Origin: Babylonia areolata
Taxonomy: Eukaryota > Mollusca > Gastropoda > Neogastropoda > Buccinidae
Assembly (NCBI RefSeq): GCF_041734735.1
Contig: NC_134878.1
Span: 40,102,329-40,166,328 of the forward strand
Length of the DNA: 64,000 nt
Reading direction: 5' to 3'
The translations under genes and the position numbers were made by a program. The notes below the pieces were generated by a model. The model was not told the origin of the DNA, searched no databases, and saw only the letters and a list, made by a program, of their open reading frames with translations. Of the stretch, positions 32,837-44,547 are shown one piece after another. The first letter of the stretch is position 1. Each line of letters opens with the position of its first letter.

Positions 32837-33340
32837 GTCCCAAATTCTATGGGCCTTTCATGCCCTGCTCTCATGATGGCCTCAGTTTTAATCCCCCTCT
32901 ACTTCCATATTTGGAGTGAAGGTCTGTCTAGGTTTTCAGTGTTGGCAGAATCAAGGGGACTGTCGCTGGAGGGGGGAGGTGGCAGTATCCAATCTGGGGG
33001 GACGCTAGCTCAGTCTGGCTCTGTGATGGAGCTATCAGTGTCATCAATAGGGGGCTTCACAGATGGTGTCCTAAGTATGTTAAATTAGAACAGACACTAC
33101 TGAACATCGCCAAAGTGACTCAGCAGCAGTACAGGGTCTCCTCTGGTGTGTGGCCTTCTGGCGACCTAACACTGATAGTTCCCTTTGGACGCCTGGGGAC
33201 TGAGACAAACAAACGTCCAGCTGTGTATGGGGGTTTAGGAATGTGTGGCATGAGAGTAATACCATTGAAACAGTGCAGATGACAGGACAGAAAAAAAAGG
33301 AAAAAAAGAAAAAAAAGAAGAGTATTTATATATATGCATG

Positions 33341-33470
33341 CACTCAAGGCCTGACTAAGCGTGTTGGGTTATGCTGCTGGTCAGGCATCTACCTAGCAGA
33401 TGTGGTGTGGCGTACATGGATTGGTACAAATGCTGTGACGCCTCCTTGAGAAATTGAAACTGAAACTTAT
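33341..33470 (+). mobile_element. Short SINE, family 2, copy 1
   Basis: The sequence aaggcctgactaagcg, tggtcaggcatct, cagatgtggtgt and gacgcctccttgag, ending in gaaactgaaac, is shared with 54566-54700. The 33341 copy is slightly more diverged. Confidence 0.75.
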
Positions 33471-33691
33471 ACTCAATCCTGGACTGTATTGGCAACCAGT
33501 GGAGTTGTTTCAAAGAGGCTGAATATGGTCACTCTTCGGGCGTTTTAGTACAAGACAGGAAGCTGATTTCAGACTTTCTCCAGTTTAATGAATAACGCAC
33601 TGTGGAGAAAACAGCAAGCAGAGAATTACATTAATCCAGTTTTGAGAAGACAAAATGTTTAGAAGAATTACTACCTATTATAACCAATATC

Positions 33692-34869
33692 ATGAATATA
33701 TCCTTGACCTCAGGTGTTGTCCCACTGTCCTTCAAGCATGCCTTGGTGTGTCCCCTTTTGAAGAAAACTAGTCTTGATCTCCCAAACCTGAAAAACTATA
33801 GACCAGTATCAAACCTCCCATTTCTGTCTAAAGTTTTAGAACGTATTGTGCTTGGCCAGCTTATTAAACACCTTGAGATCCACAGTCTCCTGGAGCCATT
33901 TCAGTCAGCGTACAGAAAGGGACACAGCACGGAAACGGCCTTATTACGTGTGGTCAGTGACCTGTTGCTAGCATCTGATGCAGGCAAGGTATCCATTCTG
34001 TCACTGCTGGACCTTTCTGCAGCATTTGACATCATAGACCATGACATTATGGTCAGAAGGTTGTGTGCTGTGTTCGGACTCAATGCTACTGTTCTGAAAT
34101 GGTTTCATTCCTACTTATCAGGTCGCACACACTCTGTCCTTGTAAATGGAAACCAGTCTGTTCCGTCTGTGCTCAGATATGGGGTACCACAAGGTTCCGT
34201 CTGGGACCTGTACTCTTTACAATGTACACACAACATCTAAGTTTGATCATCCAACAGTCTGTACCTCACTATCATCTGTTTGCTGATGATTCTCAACTGC
34301 ATGATTCTACTATTCCCTCTGAAATTCCATGTTTAGCTTCTAAATTTAAAACTGGTATAGAAAATGTAGCAAAGTGGATGAAACAAAACAAACTAAAAAT
34401 GTATGATGACAAAACAGAACTTCTGTTGACTGGTAATAAAAATAAGCTCAAGCAGATAAATACAACATCTATCATTTGTTCTGGCATAGAAATTTCTTTT
34501 TCTTATTCTGGCATAGAAATTTCTTTTTCTTATTCTGTCTGCAATCTTGGTTTTTACCTTGATTCATCCCTCATGATGGAAACTCATGTGAACCACCTGT
34601 GTAAAGTTCTTTACTTTCAGCTTTGTAAGATTAGTAAAATCCGCCCCTTCCTGTCTGTTGATGCCGCCAACAAACTTGCTGTTGCCTTCACTTTATCCCG
34701 CCTACATTATTGTAATTCTCTCTTTGCTGGCCTTCCCAATGATAAACTCTACAAGCTCCAGAAAATACAGAATAGTGCAGCTCGACTCGTCCTTAAAAAG
34801 TCGAGGAGAGAGAGCACTACTGCTCTCCTGTGGACACTTCATTGGCTGCCTGTTCAAGCCAGAATTTAA
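33692..34869 (+). pseudogene. LINE reverse transcriptase (CR1/L2-like)
   Basis: RT blocks in order: KNYRPVSNLPFLSKVLERIV, FQSAYRKGHSTETALLRV, LLDLSAAFDIIDHDIM, GVPQGSV, then in the next frame FTMYTQHLSLIIQQ and HLFADDSQLHD (catalytic ADD), WMKQNKLKMYDDKTE. The end NSAARLVLKKSR...TTALLWTLHWLPV is the conserved motif after RT. One base is missing near 34201 (between GSV and LGPVLF). A 27-bp tandem duplication lies at 34479-34533. The endonuclease part is absent. Confidence 0.88.
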
Positions 34870-34897
34870 TATATAGTTGCCTGTCTATGCTTTAGTT

Positions 34898-35083
34898 TCA
34901 GTGCCTGAATTGTGATACCACACCTTCATATCTTTTTGAGTTTGTTAACCCATACTTGCCAGACTTGTTGGTCTGACCTCCATGGATAGAAGTGGGTGCT
35001 GCGTCTTGGAAAGATGATCTTTTGAACTTGATCAACAGTGCTTCAGTTTTCTCTTTGTTCAGCTTTAGTTTGTTTGTGCTCAT
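34898..35083 (-). pseudogene. Short LINE RT remnant
   Basis: The minus strand reads MSTNKLKLNKEKTEALLIKF, which fits the W-M-x-x-NKLKLNxDKTE block after the RT active site. The piece is under 200 bp, opposite in direction to the LINE next to it. Nothing else of the element is visible. Confidence 0.4.
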
Positions 35084-36560
35084 CCAGATTTTTAACTTGT
35101 GAAATGCGTGTCTGCATGTCTGATATTGCTGTGCTTATTTGTTCTGAGGGAGGGGGAAGGGGGTGGGGGTGGGGCGGAAGTGGGGGGCTGATTTCTATAT
35201 CTGTGTGTCATCTAATCGAGTATTCTTTGAAAATGTGGTCAAGTGACTGTGTGACAGAACACACACAGTGACACTACACCATCAATATGTTCATTGCATA
35301 TGAATATTCTAAAGAGGACACTGAATTAACTGGAATGAACATAGAATAAAACTGAATTGTCCATTTCCGCAGTTTAAAACAATTTCTGAAATAATCTAGA
35401 TTTATCAAAAAACATGATTTCAATTGTATTATTACCTCAAATATAATATCTTTATCGCTCTAGTAATAAAACATAGCTTTAATATCAAATTTGGTCTAAA
35501 ACATAGATTTGATATCAAATTTGGTTGATGACGTCAGATGCACAGTGGGGATGTGTGTGTAAACATACTGGATTCCGAAATGAACATGTATGATTCGATC
35601 AGCCTAGCATGGCACCCCCCCCCCCCCCCCCTCTTCCTCACCCGATTTTTTTCCCCTCCTAAGCTTATTGTGATGTTTCAGCCTCAAATGAACACACATT
35701 CCTCAAGGGAAATAACCCAACACTTATTGATACAGAACACATTTTGACAATTTTTTTTTTCTTCTCACGATTCTTTTAATGGATAAAGTGTGCATCACAA
35801 GTGAGTCTTGAAGGCCTTGCCTCTTGTTTCTTAATAAAAGAGAAAAAAAAACCCTTTGTGAGATCACTACTTTCACACTCACATTTTGGAAGCACTGCTT
35901 TCCCTTTAACTTTTTTTATTTGGAAGAATTTATTTCCCATCTTAACAATCACATTTTGCAAGCACTGCTTTCCCTTTACCTGTTTAACTTGCAAGAATCA
36001 ATTTCCTATTTCAAAACTCACATTTTCTAGCACAGCTTTCCCTTTAACTTATTTTTAACTTGCAAGAATGAATTTCCAATTGATTTTAGATCTTACTGAA
36101 TAAATAAGATCAACCTAACCTGATCATGATAGGATCCATTTCAATAACTAAGATACTGGTAAAAGAGTGGAAAACAACAGCATCAGCCTGTTTCTAAGAA
36201 AATATCATTTTCACAAAGCAAAAGCACTACTGAAACATCTATTCGGATTTCAGACTTTTGCCCAGCAGCAGTGTCTTCACAGCATGATGACTAGATAGGT
36301 TTCAAAAGTGTCTACCATCCATCCTGGTTTGGTTTCTCTATCACCTGCAGTTGAAGATAATATGCTGATGTTCAAGTTTAGCATGCATGCACACACGCAT
36401 GTGCACACACACATACGGTTGTTACACACACTGTGAGTATAAACTGAAGTCAATAAAGGTAAATGGCAGCAAAACACTAACAAATAACAGCTACCCACAG
36501 AAAATCCTCCTCCAAAATGCTTTTTAATCTGATCTTCAATGCTCACTTTGTTATCATTCC
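35084..36560. other. Intron, mostly unassigned, with repeat C copy 2
   Basis: Repeat C occurs in reverse at 35775-35860. Three similar cttccctttaac-like segments at 35870-36060 form a loose local repeat of about 75 bp. A G/T-rich patch at 35140-35190 and a poly-C run at 35615-35630 are low complexity. No gene recognised. Confidence 0.5.
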
Positions 36561-36581
36561 TGTCATTATGATGTATAATCC

Positions 36582-36975
36582 AGAGCGGAGTGTTGGTAAT
36601 GCGTCTGCCTAGGAAGCGAGAGAATCTGAGCGCACTGGTTCGAATCACACTGGTATTCATGAGTATTTTCTCCCCTTCCACTAGACCTTGAGTGGTGGTC
36701 TGGATGCTAGCCATTTGGATGCGATAATAAACCTAGGTCCGGTGTGCAGCATGTTTTTAGCACATGTAAAAGAACCCATGGCAACAAAAGGGTTGTCCCT
36801 GGCAAAATTCTGTAGAAAAATCCACTTTGATAGGAAAACAAATAAAATTGCAGGCAGAATTAAAAAGAAAAAGAAAAAAAAAGGGTGGCCCTGTCAGTGT
36901 AGCAATGTGCTCTCTCTGGGGAGAGCCATCCGAATTTGACACAGAGAAATCTGTTGAGACAAAAATAGTAATATA
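36582..36975 (+). mobile_element. tRNA-derived SINE, full-length copy
   Basis: The head has box A-like gagtgttggtaatgcgtctg and box B ggttcgaatcac. The body has aacccatggcaacaaaaggg and ggcaaaattctgtagaaa. The 3' end is gctctctctggggagagcca, then cacagagaaatctgttgaga, an end I recall from gastropod SINEs. It stops only 50 bp short of laminin exon 37025-37155. Confidence 0.8.
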
Positions 36976-37024
36976 AACATAAATAATCATTTTAACAAGG
37001 ATCATCATGAAAAGTGGGACGCAC

Positions 37025-37155
37025 CGTTCAGCCACAGCCTGATGCCACTGGCCGTCATTCACCAGACGATTGCTGGAGATGCTGGCGGGGCCTGACCCCA
37101 GGTTGAACTTGAACACCATGCGTCCATCAATCAGCTCCATGGACAGGAAGTCAGT
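37025..37155 (-). CDS. Laminin alpha, exon 4 in window: LG1 core strands
   Basis: The exon reads TDFLSMELIDGRMVFKFNLG, SGPASISSNRLVNDGQWH, QAVAER. DFLSMEL..GR, F-x-LGSG and NDGQWH are diagnostic LG strands and closely parallel LG2 (DFLSIEL..GR, YDLGGG, NNGEWH). The start is phase 0 after ctgtgcag, a relatively pyrimidine-poor acceptor. The end is CG|C at a gtgcgt donor. The upstream acceptor boundary is the least certain part of this exon, although the domain alignment supports it. Confidence 0.9.
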
Positions 37156-37642
37156 CTGCACAGCATCACCAACAGTGGCTGTACTACTCCAACTTACACC
37201 TGTATATCTGTTTTTATCTCTCAACCATGTACACATGGTCTAACTTTGCTTCTAAAACATAAAAAGCTGATGGTAATGACAAAAACTGTATCAGAATATC
37301 ATTGCTCACAAACTGTTACAGCATTTGTTCATCATACTTCTGATAAAGGTACTGTTCTGGAGGAAAAGGTTGAACAAGTGCTTTCATCTTGGTGGTTTTC
37401 ACTTGCTAAAAATGACACTGATAGCACCTGACTAATTACAATCTTATTCAACATTAATGAATAAATGTTGAATCATTTTTAAAGCAATAATCAGTCACAT
37501 TAACAACTCTAAAGTGTAAATTTAATTTGACAATGATTAATATATGATTGATTATTGTCTTTAAAAACAACTGAAGTATGCCATGTCCAGTTAGTGAAAC
37601 ATTTCTGAAAAGAAAGGGGTCTTCCACCAAGAGTATGCTCAT

Positions 37643-37870
37643 TTAACTCTTTCCATACGAACGGCGAAAGAGACGACGTTAACAGCGTTTCAGCCCAATT
37701 ACCATCATCAAAATATTGCAAGCGGAAGGCTCTTATACTGAAGACGTGAATGTTAACAAAGAATACCACAATTCTGACGACGGAAGCTAAAGGTTGGGTC
37801 AGACACCCACTGTACATCCAAATGGTCTGTGTAGAGGAGAAGAGAGGACTGGCCGTACTGAGTGAGTTAA
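37643..37870. mobile_element. piggyBac-like MITE
   Basis: Bounded by TTAA at 37643-37646 and 37867-37870. The ends read ctctttccatacg and, reversed, ctcactcagtacg (9 of 13 matching). The interior is non-coding. TTAA duplication and CYCTTTC-like ends are hallmarks of the piggyBac group. Confidence 0.65.
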
Positions 37871-38312
37871 ATAATATGTTTAGGCACATGAAACTAACTA
37901 TTCAGAGTCTGTTTATATTCAATGACCTAACCTCCAATGAAGGAAAAACTGGAACAGATGCAAGACACCAGTAGATGTCTTATAGCTCACTACCATTTAT
38001 CCTGCCACCATCCAGCCAACTCCCAGCGAGAAGTCAAAGTTGAAAGGCCATGCTGATGATGCAACCACGTGTGTTAAGAAATTGGTGGCATAAAAACTTG
38101 CCAAATAACTCCCCCCAAACACGGACAAATCTGAGAAATAAATGAACAATCGCACAATGTCTTGTTAAAATAACTCGCTGCAATAAAATATTCACAAACA
38201 CACACACACACACACACAGACACACATTGTACTTATTACCTGTTTACTGTAGCTTTAGATACAGGATAAACTATTTAAAAGCATCAAAGCCAGTAAATAA
38301 CCCTTGGCTGAC

Positions 38313-38480
38313 CTGAATGTTTCCTGATCGCTGTTCTCCCCCAATGTAGGCCAGCAAGGCATCAGACTGGGTGGACTTGAAATACATGGACAGCTGGCTG
38401 TAGGACCCCGTCTGCTCTAGTTTGGGGGGATTACGGGCCGTCACTGTCGTGTTCCCCAGGAACTTCAGACCCACTCTGAT
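38313..38480 (-). CDS. Laminin alpha, exon 3 in window: start of LG1
   Basis: The 56-codon, phase 0/0 exon reads IRVGLKFLGNTTVTARNPP, then LEQTGSYSQLSMYFKSTQSD and ALLAYIGGEQRSGNIQ. It follows AREQANR at the end of the coiled coil, the usual place where a laminin alpha chain leaves the coiled coil and enters LG1. An N-T-T sequon is present. The donor is gtcagc, a less common but valid form. The intron upstream is 14.9 kb and contains the DIRS element and its nested LINEs. Confidence 0.93.
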
Positions 38481-38689
38481 CTGTCACACAGGGCGTGGAT
38501 GTATGACATGACCATGAACTTACTGTCTTCAAGACTCATGTGTGACACATGCTGTATCCAGTGAAGGAACAATGAGACCAAAGAAAAAAAGAGATTTAAA
38601 ATGAAATTCTTAAAATGGGTTCTGTATTAATCATTGATAAGCAATGACAAACAAAAACAAAACCAAACCAAACCAACAACAACAACAAA

Positions 38690-38765
38690 ACAGGCATGCT
38701 AGCGGGATCAAACCAAGGGTGTTCTGTTCGGAATCAAGTAGTCTTATCCATAATGCTAAGATGCA
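38690..38765 (-). mobile_element. tRNA-like SINE head
   Basis: On the minus strand there is box A-like tagcattatggataaga and box B-like ggtttgatccc. It resembles the copy at 57880-57955. Confidence 0.5.
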
Positions 38766-39204
38766 CCTGACGTCACTCGACCACATGTTTTGGTTTTTGC
38801 ATGATAAATATATTACTATATTCCAGGTAATACCACCATTTAAATCATGTTCTCTTGATACATCTGGATTATTTAAGAAATTCTTTCAATTCGACAGTAA
38901 AGGAGACACTGACATCTCCTCGGGCACATCGCAATATGTATCTGCACAAACCAGTCTACAACAGGCTGACTGAAACTGAAAGAAATGATTGATTCAATTT
39001 TTCTTTTAAGTTCATTCCAGTTAATTCAGTATCTATGTAACACCATTTAAATGTAGCTGGGGTTTTTTTGTTTTTTTTTATATAATCTCGATTATTCAAG
39101 AAATTAATTCAATTTGCAGGTAAAGGAGGCGGTGACATCACCTCAGACACACCACAACATGTATCCACACAAACCAGACTACAACAGGCTGACCGCAACT
39201 GAAA

Positions 39205-39650
39205 GAAATGTTTGATTCAATATTTCTTTTATTTTCATTCCAGTCTATTCAGTATCCACTTTAGAATAGTCATATGCAATAAACACATCAATGGTGTAGT
39301 TAGTGTCACTGTATGTGTTCTGTCCAAAATTTGTATTTCTTTTCTTTTAACTGCGAACAAGAAAAATGATGTCATGCCGTCTTCCAACCAAACATAGCCT
39401 GCGTTCTGGCAACTGGGAAAAGGGAATATAGATTTTTTCCCCCATGATTGAGCCTCAATGAAATAAACCATTAAAAATTTGGAAATACCACTTAATTCAG
39501 AAGGTTTACAACCTAATATTGGTATGACTGCAAAGATTTTTTTCAAACTATGTTTTATCCAAGTTTGGTATTGGCAGAGAAAGTATTTACAGAGAAAATG
39601 AATTTGTTAACGTTTACAAAGGACACACATTGTTTACACAAGCGAGTCAT
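39205..39650 (+). repeat. Interspersed repeat A, copy 2 (uninterrupted)
   Basis: The reference copy for repeat A in this window: tattcagtatccac, gcgaacaagaaaaatgatg, ttggtattggcagagaaag, then gtttacaaaggacacac and gtttacacaagcgagtc. The copy at 17395 and the one around 59190 and 61022 follow the same order but carry insertions. Confidence 0.6.
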
Positions 39651-39924
39651 TAAGTGCCAATGAGCACAATAATCTGCTTGGGTTAGCAGAACACGTCTTT
39701 GCATCTTTGCTCCTTTCTGTTGCTATTTTTTTTACATTCTTCCACATTCTTATCTCATATTCTGTTCCTTTCATGTCTCAAATCTGTTTAGTCAAGGATA
39801 TACAGAGGCCACATATAGAGAACAAAGAAAAATTGCAACAGTTCTTATACTTTGCACACAAAGTTCCATTACCGTTGATTAGTCAATTCAACAAAAATCC
39901 ATTTTTTAGTAACACTGCCAAAAG

Positions 39925-40239
39925 GAGGAGTTTGTATTATACTCCATGTTTGGTGATACATATACTTACCATGTCAAACTGATGCAAACTCGGCCTATTG
40001 GTTTGCTCTGCTTGGCCAAATTTCATGTGGCTAACAGTGTAAAGACGACCTGTCTTGCCCGGTCTGCTCTTAGCCAATCAAATGCCTCTAAAAGCTATAA
40101 GCGCTGAATCATACCGTGGCCATCGAGAAAAATGCCCCATGAGAACCACGGCAGAGACGCGGGGACGGATGGGTTGGCATTCGAGTTTGACATGGTAAGT
40201 ATATGTATCACCAAACATGGAGTATAATACAAACTCCTC
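39925..40239. repeat. DIRS left end: perfect 56-bp inverted repeat plus terminal repeat
   Basis: Arms 39925-39980 and 40184-40239 are exact reverse complements over 56 bp. The spacer contains the copy of the DIRS terminal repeat (39980-40120) that matches 52440-52607 in inverted order. A further diverged copy of the extreme end follows at about 40240-40285. This fits the internal complementary region known from DIRS elements. Confidence 0.85.
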
Positions 40240-40436
40240 GTTTTGGTGTCAAATATTGTATCATGTCAAACTGATGCAGAATTTAAAGCAAATGGAGGGC
40301 AACGCCTACTGCTTTGTATGGGGTGCTCTTGTAACCGAGATGGCAGTGTTAGCCATGACAAAGGAAATCCCCTTGGAACCGCCAGCCCTGGTCATATGGA
40401 AATCCCTGAGGTAGAAGTTGATGAGGGGAAATGAAA

Positions 40437-43400
40437 TGAAATGAAATTATGGTGGGCTTAAGCCTCCGGAAAATAAGGCCCCTTTGGTTGCCCGTAATAA
40501 ACACAGGGTTTAAAAAAAACAAAACCAAAAACCTTTTTCCCGTGGTATCCCAAAACTTTCTCCATTCAAAAAAAAAAAGGGGCCACAATGTTTTTGCCCA
40601 AAAAGCATTTCACAGTTTTTCCAAGGGACCAAAATGGTAACGGTAGAGGATTTTTTTGGGAAGCCCCTGTTCTTTTCCCAGAAAAAGGCCTGGTTTTCCT
40701 CTGGTTTCCACAGAAAGCCCTCCGTTTGCTCTTCCTATCAGTTTGCAAAAGCGGGGTCAGTGTCAATTGGGCTAGGAGGGGGAGGGTTTTTTCCCCGGTT
40801 TCCGGGGTAAAAGGGGGGTTTCCCCATGGGAAAAAAAAAAAAAACCTTGACCCAATGTTTTAAAAAACTTTAAAGAAAAGGGGGGCCCAGCAGGTTTGGG
40901 GGTGCTTTTGGAGTTTTAATGGACCTCGTCCTTTCCGGGCAGGGAAACCCCCGAAGGGTGAAATGAAATGAAATAAATTTGGGCTTAGACCCGCCACCAC
41001 TAAGGCCTCTCAAGGCATCCCCGCGTCAATAACTGTACAAGGTAAAAAAAAAAAACCAAAAAAACGAGTCTCCTTCCCCAAATTTTTCCCCCCACCCCAA
41101 AAATTAAAAAAAAATTTCATATTTTAAAACCTTCAAATCTGGTTAAAAAGGTTCACTTTTTTTTAAAGAATCCCAAAAGCCCCACGGAGGGACATCACGA
41201 AACAAAGTTTAAAAGAAACCGCCGTGTAATGTCTGCGTCAAACGTCTTGCAGATCCCAACATAAAGGGCACTGTTTCCCCGGTGGAGGCCCAAACGGGGA
41301 ACCATCGAGGGCCTCCCCCCCTTCAACAAGTAAGAATAGAAAAAAAAAGTGTGCCCTTCAGTCCCACAGCACAGATTTCCTCCTTTCTTTTCTTAACCCC
41401 GAAGGGGGGTTCTAGGCCCCCGGACGGATCGGAAGAGCTTGTTGTCCATCGGGGGGTTTTCCATTTCCTTGCCAAAGACCTTAACGAATTGACCTTCCCT
41501 TCATTTTTTGGGTACCAAGGATCGGAAAAATTCTTTTTTTAAAAGCTTTCCCTGGCCACAGGTCCGCCCTTTCGTTAAACAAATGCCAAATGTCCGGGAA
41601 ACCCAGGCCAAACACAACCCGTATCCTTTTCTTCGTTGGAAGTAAAAGTTTCATAAAAATTCCGCATTTTGGGGATGAGTGATTTTCCTGCGGGCGATGC
41701 CCCGGGTTTAAAGGGAGTGGGAAAAGATCATGAATCTCTTCTTTTTTCGAAGAGAGAAAACCATTTTTAACCCCAGACCATGCGGTCATTTCCGCGGTTT
41801 AAAACCGATGTCAGACGGATGTGTTCCTTTGGGGCCGGTCAGGAAAGGGGGGACAGAACCAGATGCGGGACTCCGTCCTCTGATTGGGGAACCGTAGTGG
41901 ATCCCTTGAAAGGGGGGGAAATTTTTGGGGCACAGTTCCAAAAAGGGAGGTTCTGTGGGCCGAGAACGGGGTGGTGTCCTTACGGTCGGGGGCCAATCGA
42001 ATGGGACCTCAGGGTGAAAAGGCCCACGGGGCTGTCAGGGATTTAAGAAATCAGATGCCACGACATCCAGAATGGGCTTTTTAAGTGGGCTGAATGGGGA
42101 TCCGGGGGGGTAGCAGTTTGGGTGTCGAAAAATTTCTTTCGAAAGGGTTGTTGAATACAGCTGTAAGCAGGTTTTTTGTGGGTTTCCCGAAACAATTTCA
42201 AAAAAAAATAGTTCAGGGTCAGCTTCATCTGCGGTTGGAAAGGGGGTTTCCCCCCGCCTCGCGTACAGGTGTGCACAGGGGGGTGCGGAAACACCTAAGC
42301 TGAGACGGAGCCCTTGGTGGTGTACAGGGCCCAACATTTTTCGGGTAGGGGGGGGGGTTGGCCGAGCCGTATACCATTTCCATAACCTTTTTGGGGACCG
42401 GACCAGGGCTCTGTAGAGGTGAAAGAGAGTTCCTCTTTCAGCCCCCCCCATTCGTGGTGCCACCCCGGATGTTTGTTCGGGGGGCTTTTGGCAAGATTTT
42501 TTTCGTTTTTTTAAATTGGGCTAAAAAATTCAGCTTCTGATCAAAGACGACCCCTAAAAAATCGGGTTTCCCTTACCGCCGGAGGGTGGTTTTTCCCTGG
42601 GATTTCGGGCCCGAAAAAAATGGCGAAAATTATAAAAAATGGTGCTTCATTTTTGGGAGGACGAAAATGTGAACCCTTCCCCCCCCCTGCCCAACACTGG
42701 TTTGTTGACGCAGAGCAAACCCGTCGCTGGATGGGGCGTACGGCGCCGGTTGCTTTAAAGGAAAAAATCATCCAGAACAGCGAGCTGTCCGATCCTTTCT
42801 GAACGGGTTGAAAGATGTCATTAATTTTTGATGCTGAAAGAGCCGGGACAGGATCTCCCCCGGGGCCCCAGCTCCCGCTCGTGAATTCGGACAGGGTGTG
42901 CCGACTCCTCACCTGGAATGTCTGTCTTTTAAAAAATTGTGGATAAAATGAGGCAGGTGCCTCGGAAGCCCGGGTTTGCAAGCGGAAAGAATACCAAAAT
43001 TTTCCCCTGGTATCTAAGTTTCTCCCGGGCAAAAAATACCCCATGTTTTTGTACAAACATTTTTTAGGGTTTCCAGACGAAACCCGATGGTCAACGGGGG
43101 CATGTTTCGGAAACCGCTGTTCCCTTCGCCAGAAGGCCGTGGGTTTAGTTTTTACATCGTCTACCGTTGACCATCTTTTCCACAGTTTGCGACGCAGCGG
43201 GGGCAGTGCAATTGGGCGGTAGTTGGAGGGGTTGAGGGGGGCTTTTCCCCCCCCCGGTTTCGGCAGCGGGATTTTGAGGGGTTTCCCCCCAGGGGGTGGG
43301 GAAAAACCTGTGACCCCGATGTGGTTTAAACTTTAAGCGGGTGTTGGGGGGGCAGGTTTGGGAAGGGGCTTAGGTTTAAAGGAGATTTTGAGGGTGGTAA

Positions 43401-43700
43401 AAGGTTTTTGGGCTTTTTTAATTTGGTTTTAAAAAAAAAAAAATTTTAAAAAATTTTTTTAAAAAAAAAAAAAAGTTTAAAAACCATTTTGTTTTTTCCC
43501 CCTGGGTTTTTTAAAAGAAAAAAAAAAAGGCAAAATTTTTTTGGGTTTGGAATCCCTCAAAACCCCCTTTTTCCCCCCAAATTGTTAAAACAACAAAAGG
43601 CAACCCGCTTTCTTTCCCTTTGTTTGCCCCCCCAAAGCCCCCTCCTTTGAAAAGTTTTTTTTGTTTTTTGAAAGGGTTTGGGGCCTTTTTTTGCCCTTAA
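40437..43700. other. Second low-quality, homopolymer-smoothed block
   Basis: The same texture as 18110-25430. An internal control exists: 40955-41245 is a paralogue of 1992-2275, and the differences are mostly changes that lengthen runs (for example cactt-caaactttcc becoming cc-rich and tt-rich runs). RT and RNase H motifs are recognisable but the frame changes constantly. Confidence 0.7.
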
Positions 43701-44514
43701 TTCTTTTTAAAACCCTCCACACTTTCTTCTTGGGTGTGTTGGAGGTTAAGGAAGAGCAGAAATCTCTCCATGACTTCCTCTGGCTCTTTTTAAAAACATA
43801 CCTGGCTTTCGCCCTAAGCTGTTGATGGGTTCGAACGCTATCGGTCTCCAGTCTCCGAAAGACGCGTCGCTGCGCTCTCTTCCGAGACTTGCGGGCCTCC
43901 CGACATTCCGCGTTGAACCAGGGCGTTCTAGGGACCTGAGGCTTGGAGGCAGACGATGGGACTGCTGCTTTGGCGCAATCTAAAACGATCCGAGTCAGAG
44001 CGTCAGCAGGGTCCTTGCTTTTCAATACTTTTTCTTCCTGCAGCTCCGCTCTTATCTTGGTGGTAAAAAAACTCCAGTCTGCTTTGTCGTAGTACAGGCG
44101 GTCAGGCAGAGAGTCACCTTCTCCATCTGTGGGGCGGAGGACGACAGGAAAGTGGTCACTCCCGTGCAGATCGTCGTGCACTTTCCATTCGTAGTCCAGG
44201 ACCAACGATGGATCGCAGACCAACAGATCTAAACACGAGAGCTTTCCAGAGGACAGATGCAGGTAAGTGGGAGACTTGTCGTTAAGACAGCACAAGTCCA
44301 TGTCAGAAAGGAGGTTTTCTAAGAGAAGACCTCGGGCTGATGTCATCTCACTTCCCCAGAGCGGGGAGTTAAAACCAGAGAGAGATAAAACCTTGCCATC
44401 TCTTTGCAGAGTCTCCTGCAGCGCCAGCACTGAAGGTTTCAAAGCACGACAAAGCAGCTGGAGTTCCTGAAAATTGGCGTGGAACCCCCGGATGTTCCAG
44501 TGGATCACTGCCAT
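43585..44514 (-). pseudogene. LINE ORF2 start: endonuclease domain with internal deletion
   Basis: The frame opens with MAVIHWNIRGFHANFQELQL and LKPSVLALQETLQRDG, the APE endonuclease N-terminus (N and E catalytic residues). It jumps from LSLSGFNS directly to PLWGSEMTSARG, so the central part of the domain (roughly 100 residues in relatives, including the GDFN segment) is absent. After that come DLLVCDPSL and HGSDHFPVVL, the conserved SDH motif. The linker to RT follows (TPWFNAECREARKSRKRAQR). From about 43700 downwards the sequence degrades. With the deletion the enzyme should be inactive. Confidence 0.8.
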
Positions 44515-44547
44515 TAAAAAAAGGTTAAAAAAAAATAAAGCAGCAGC

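Noticed and set aside
37025-37203. Laminin exon extended to an upstream acceptor
   Set aside because: An alternative ag lies about 25 bp upstream, but it adds residues not expected between the LG1 strands and breaks the phase with exon 38313-38480.
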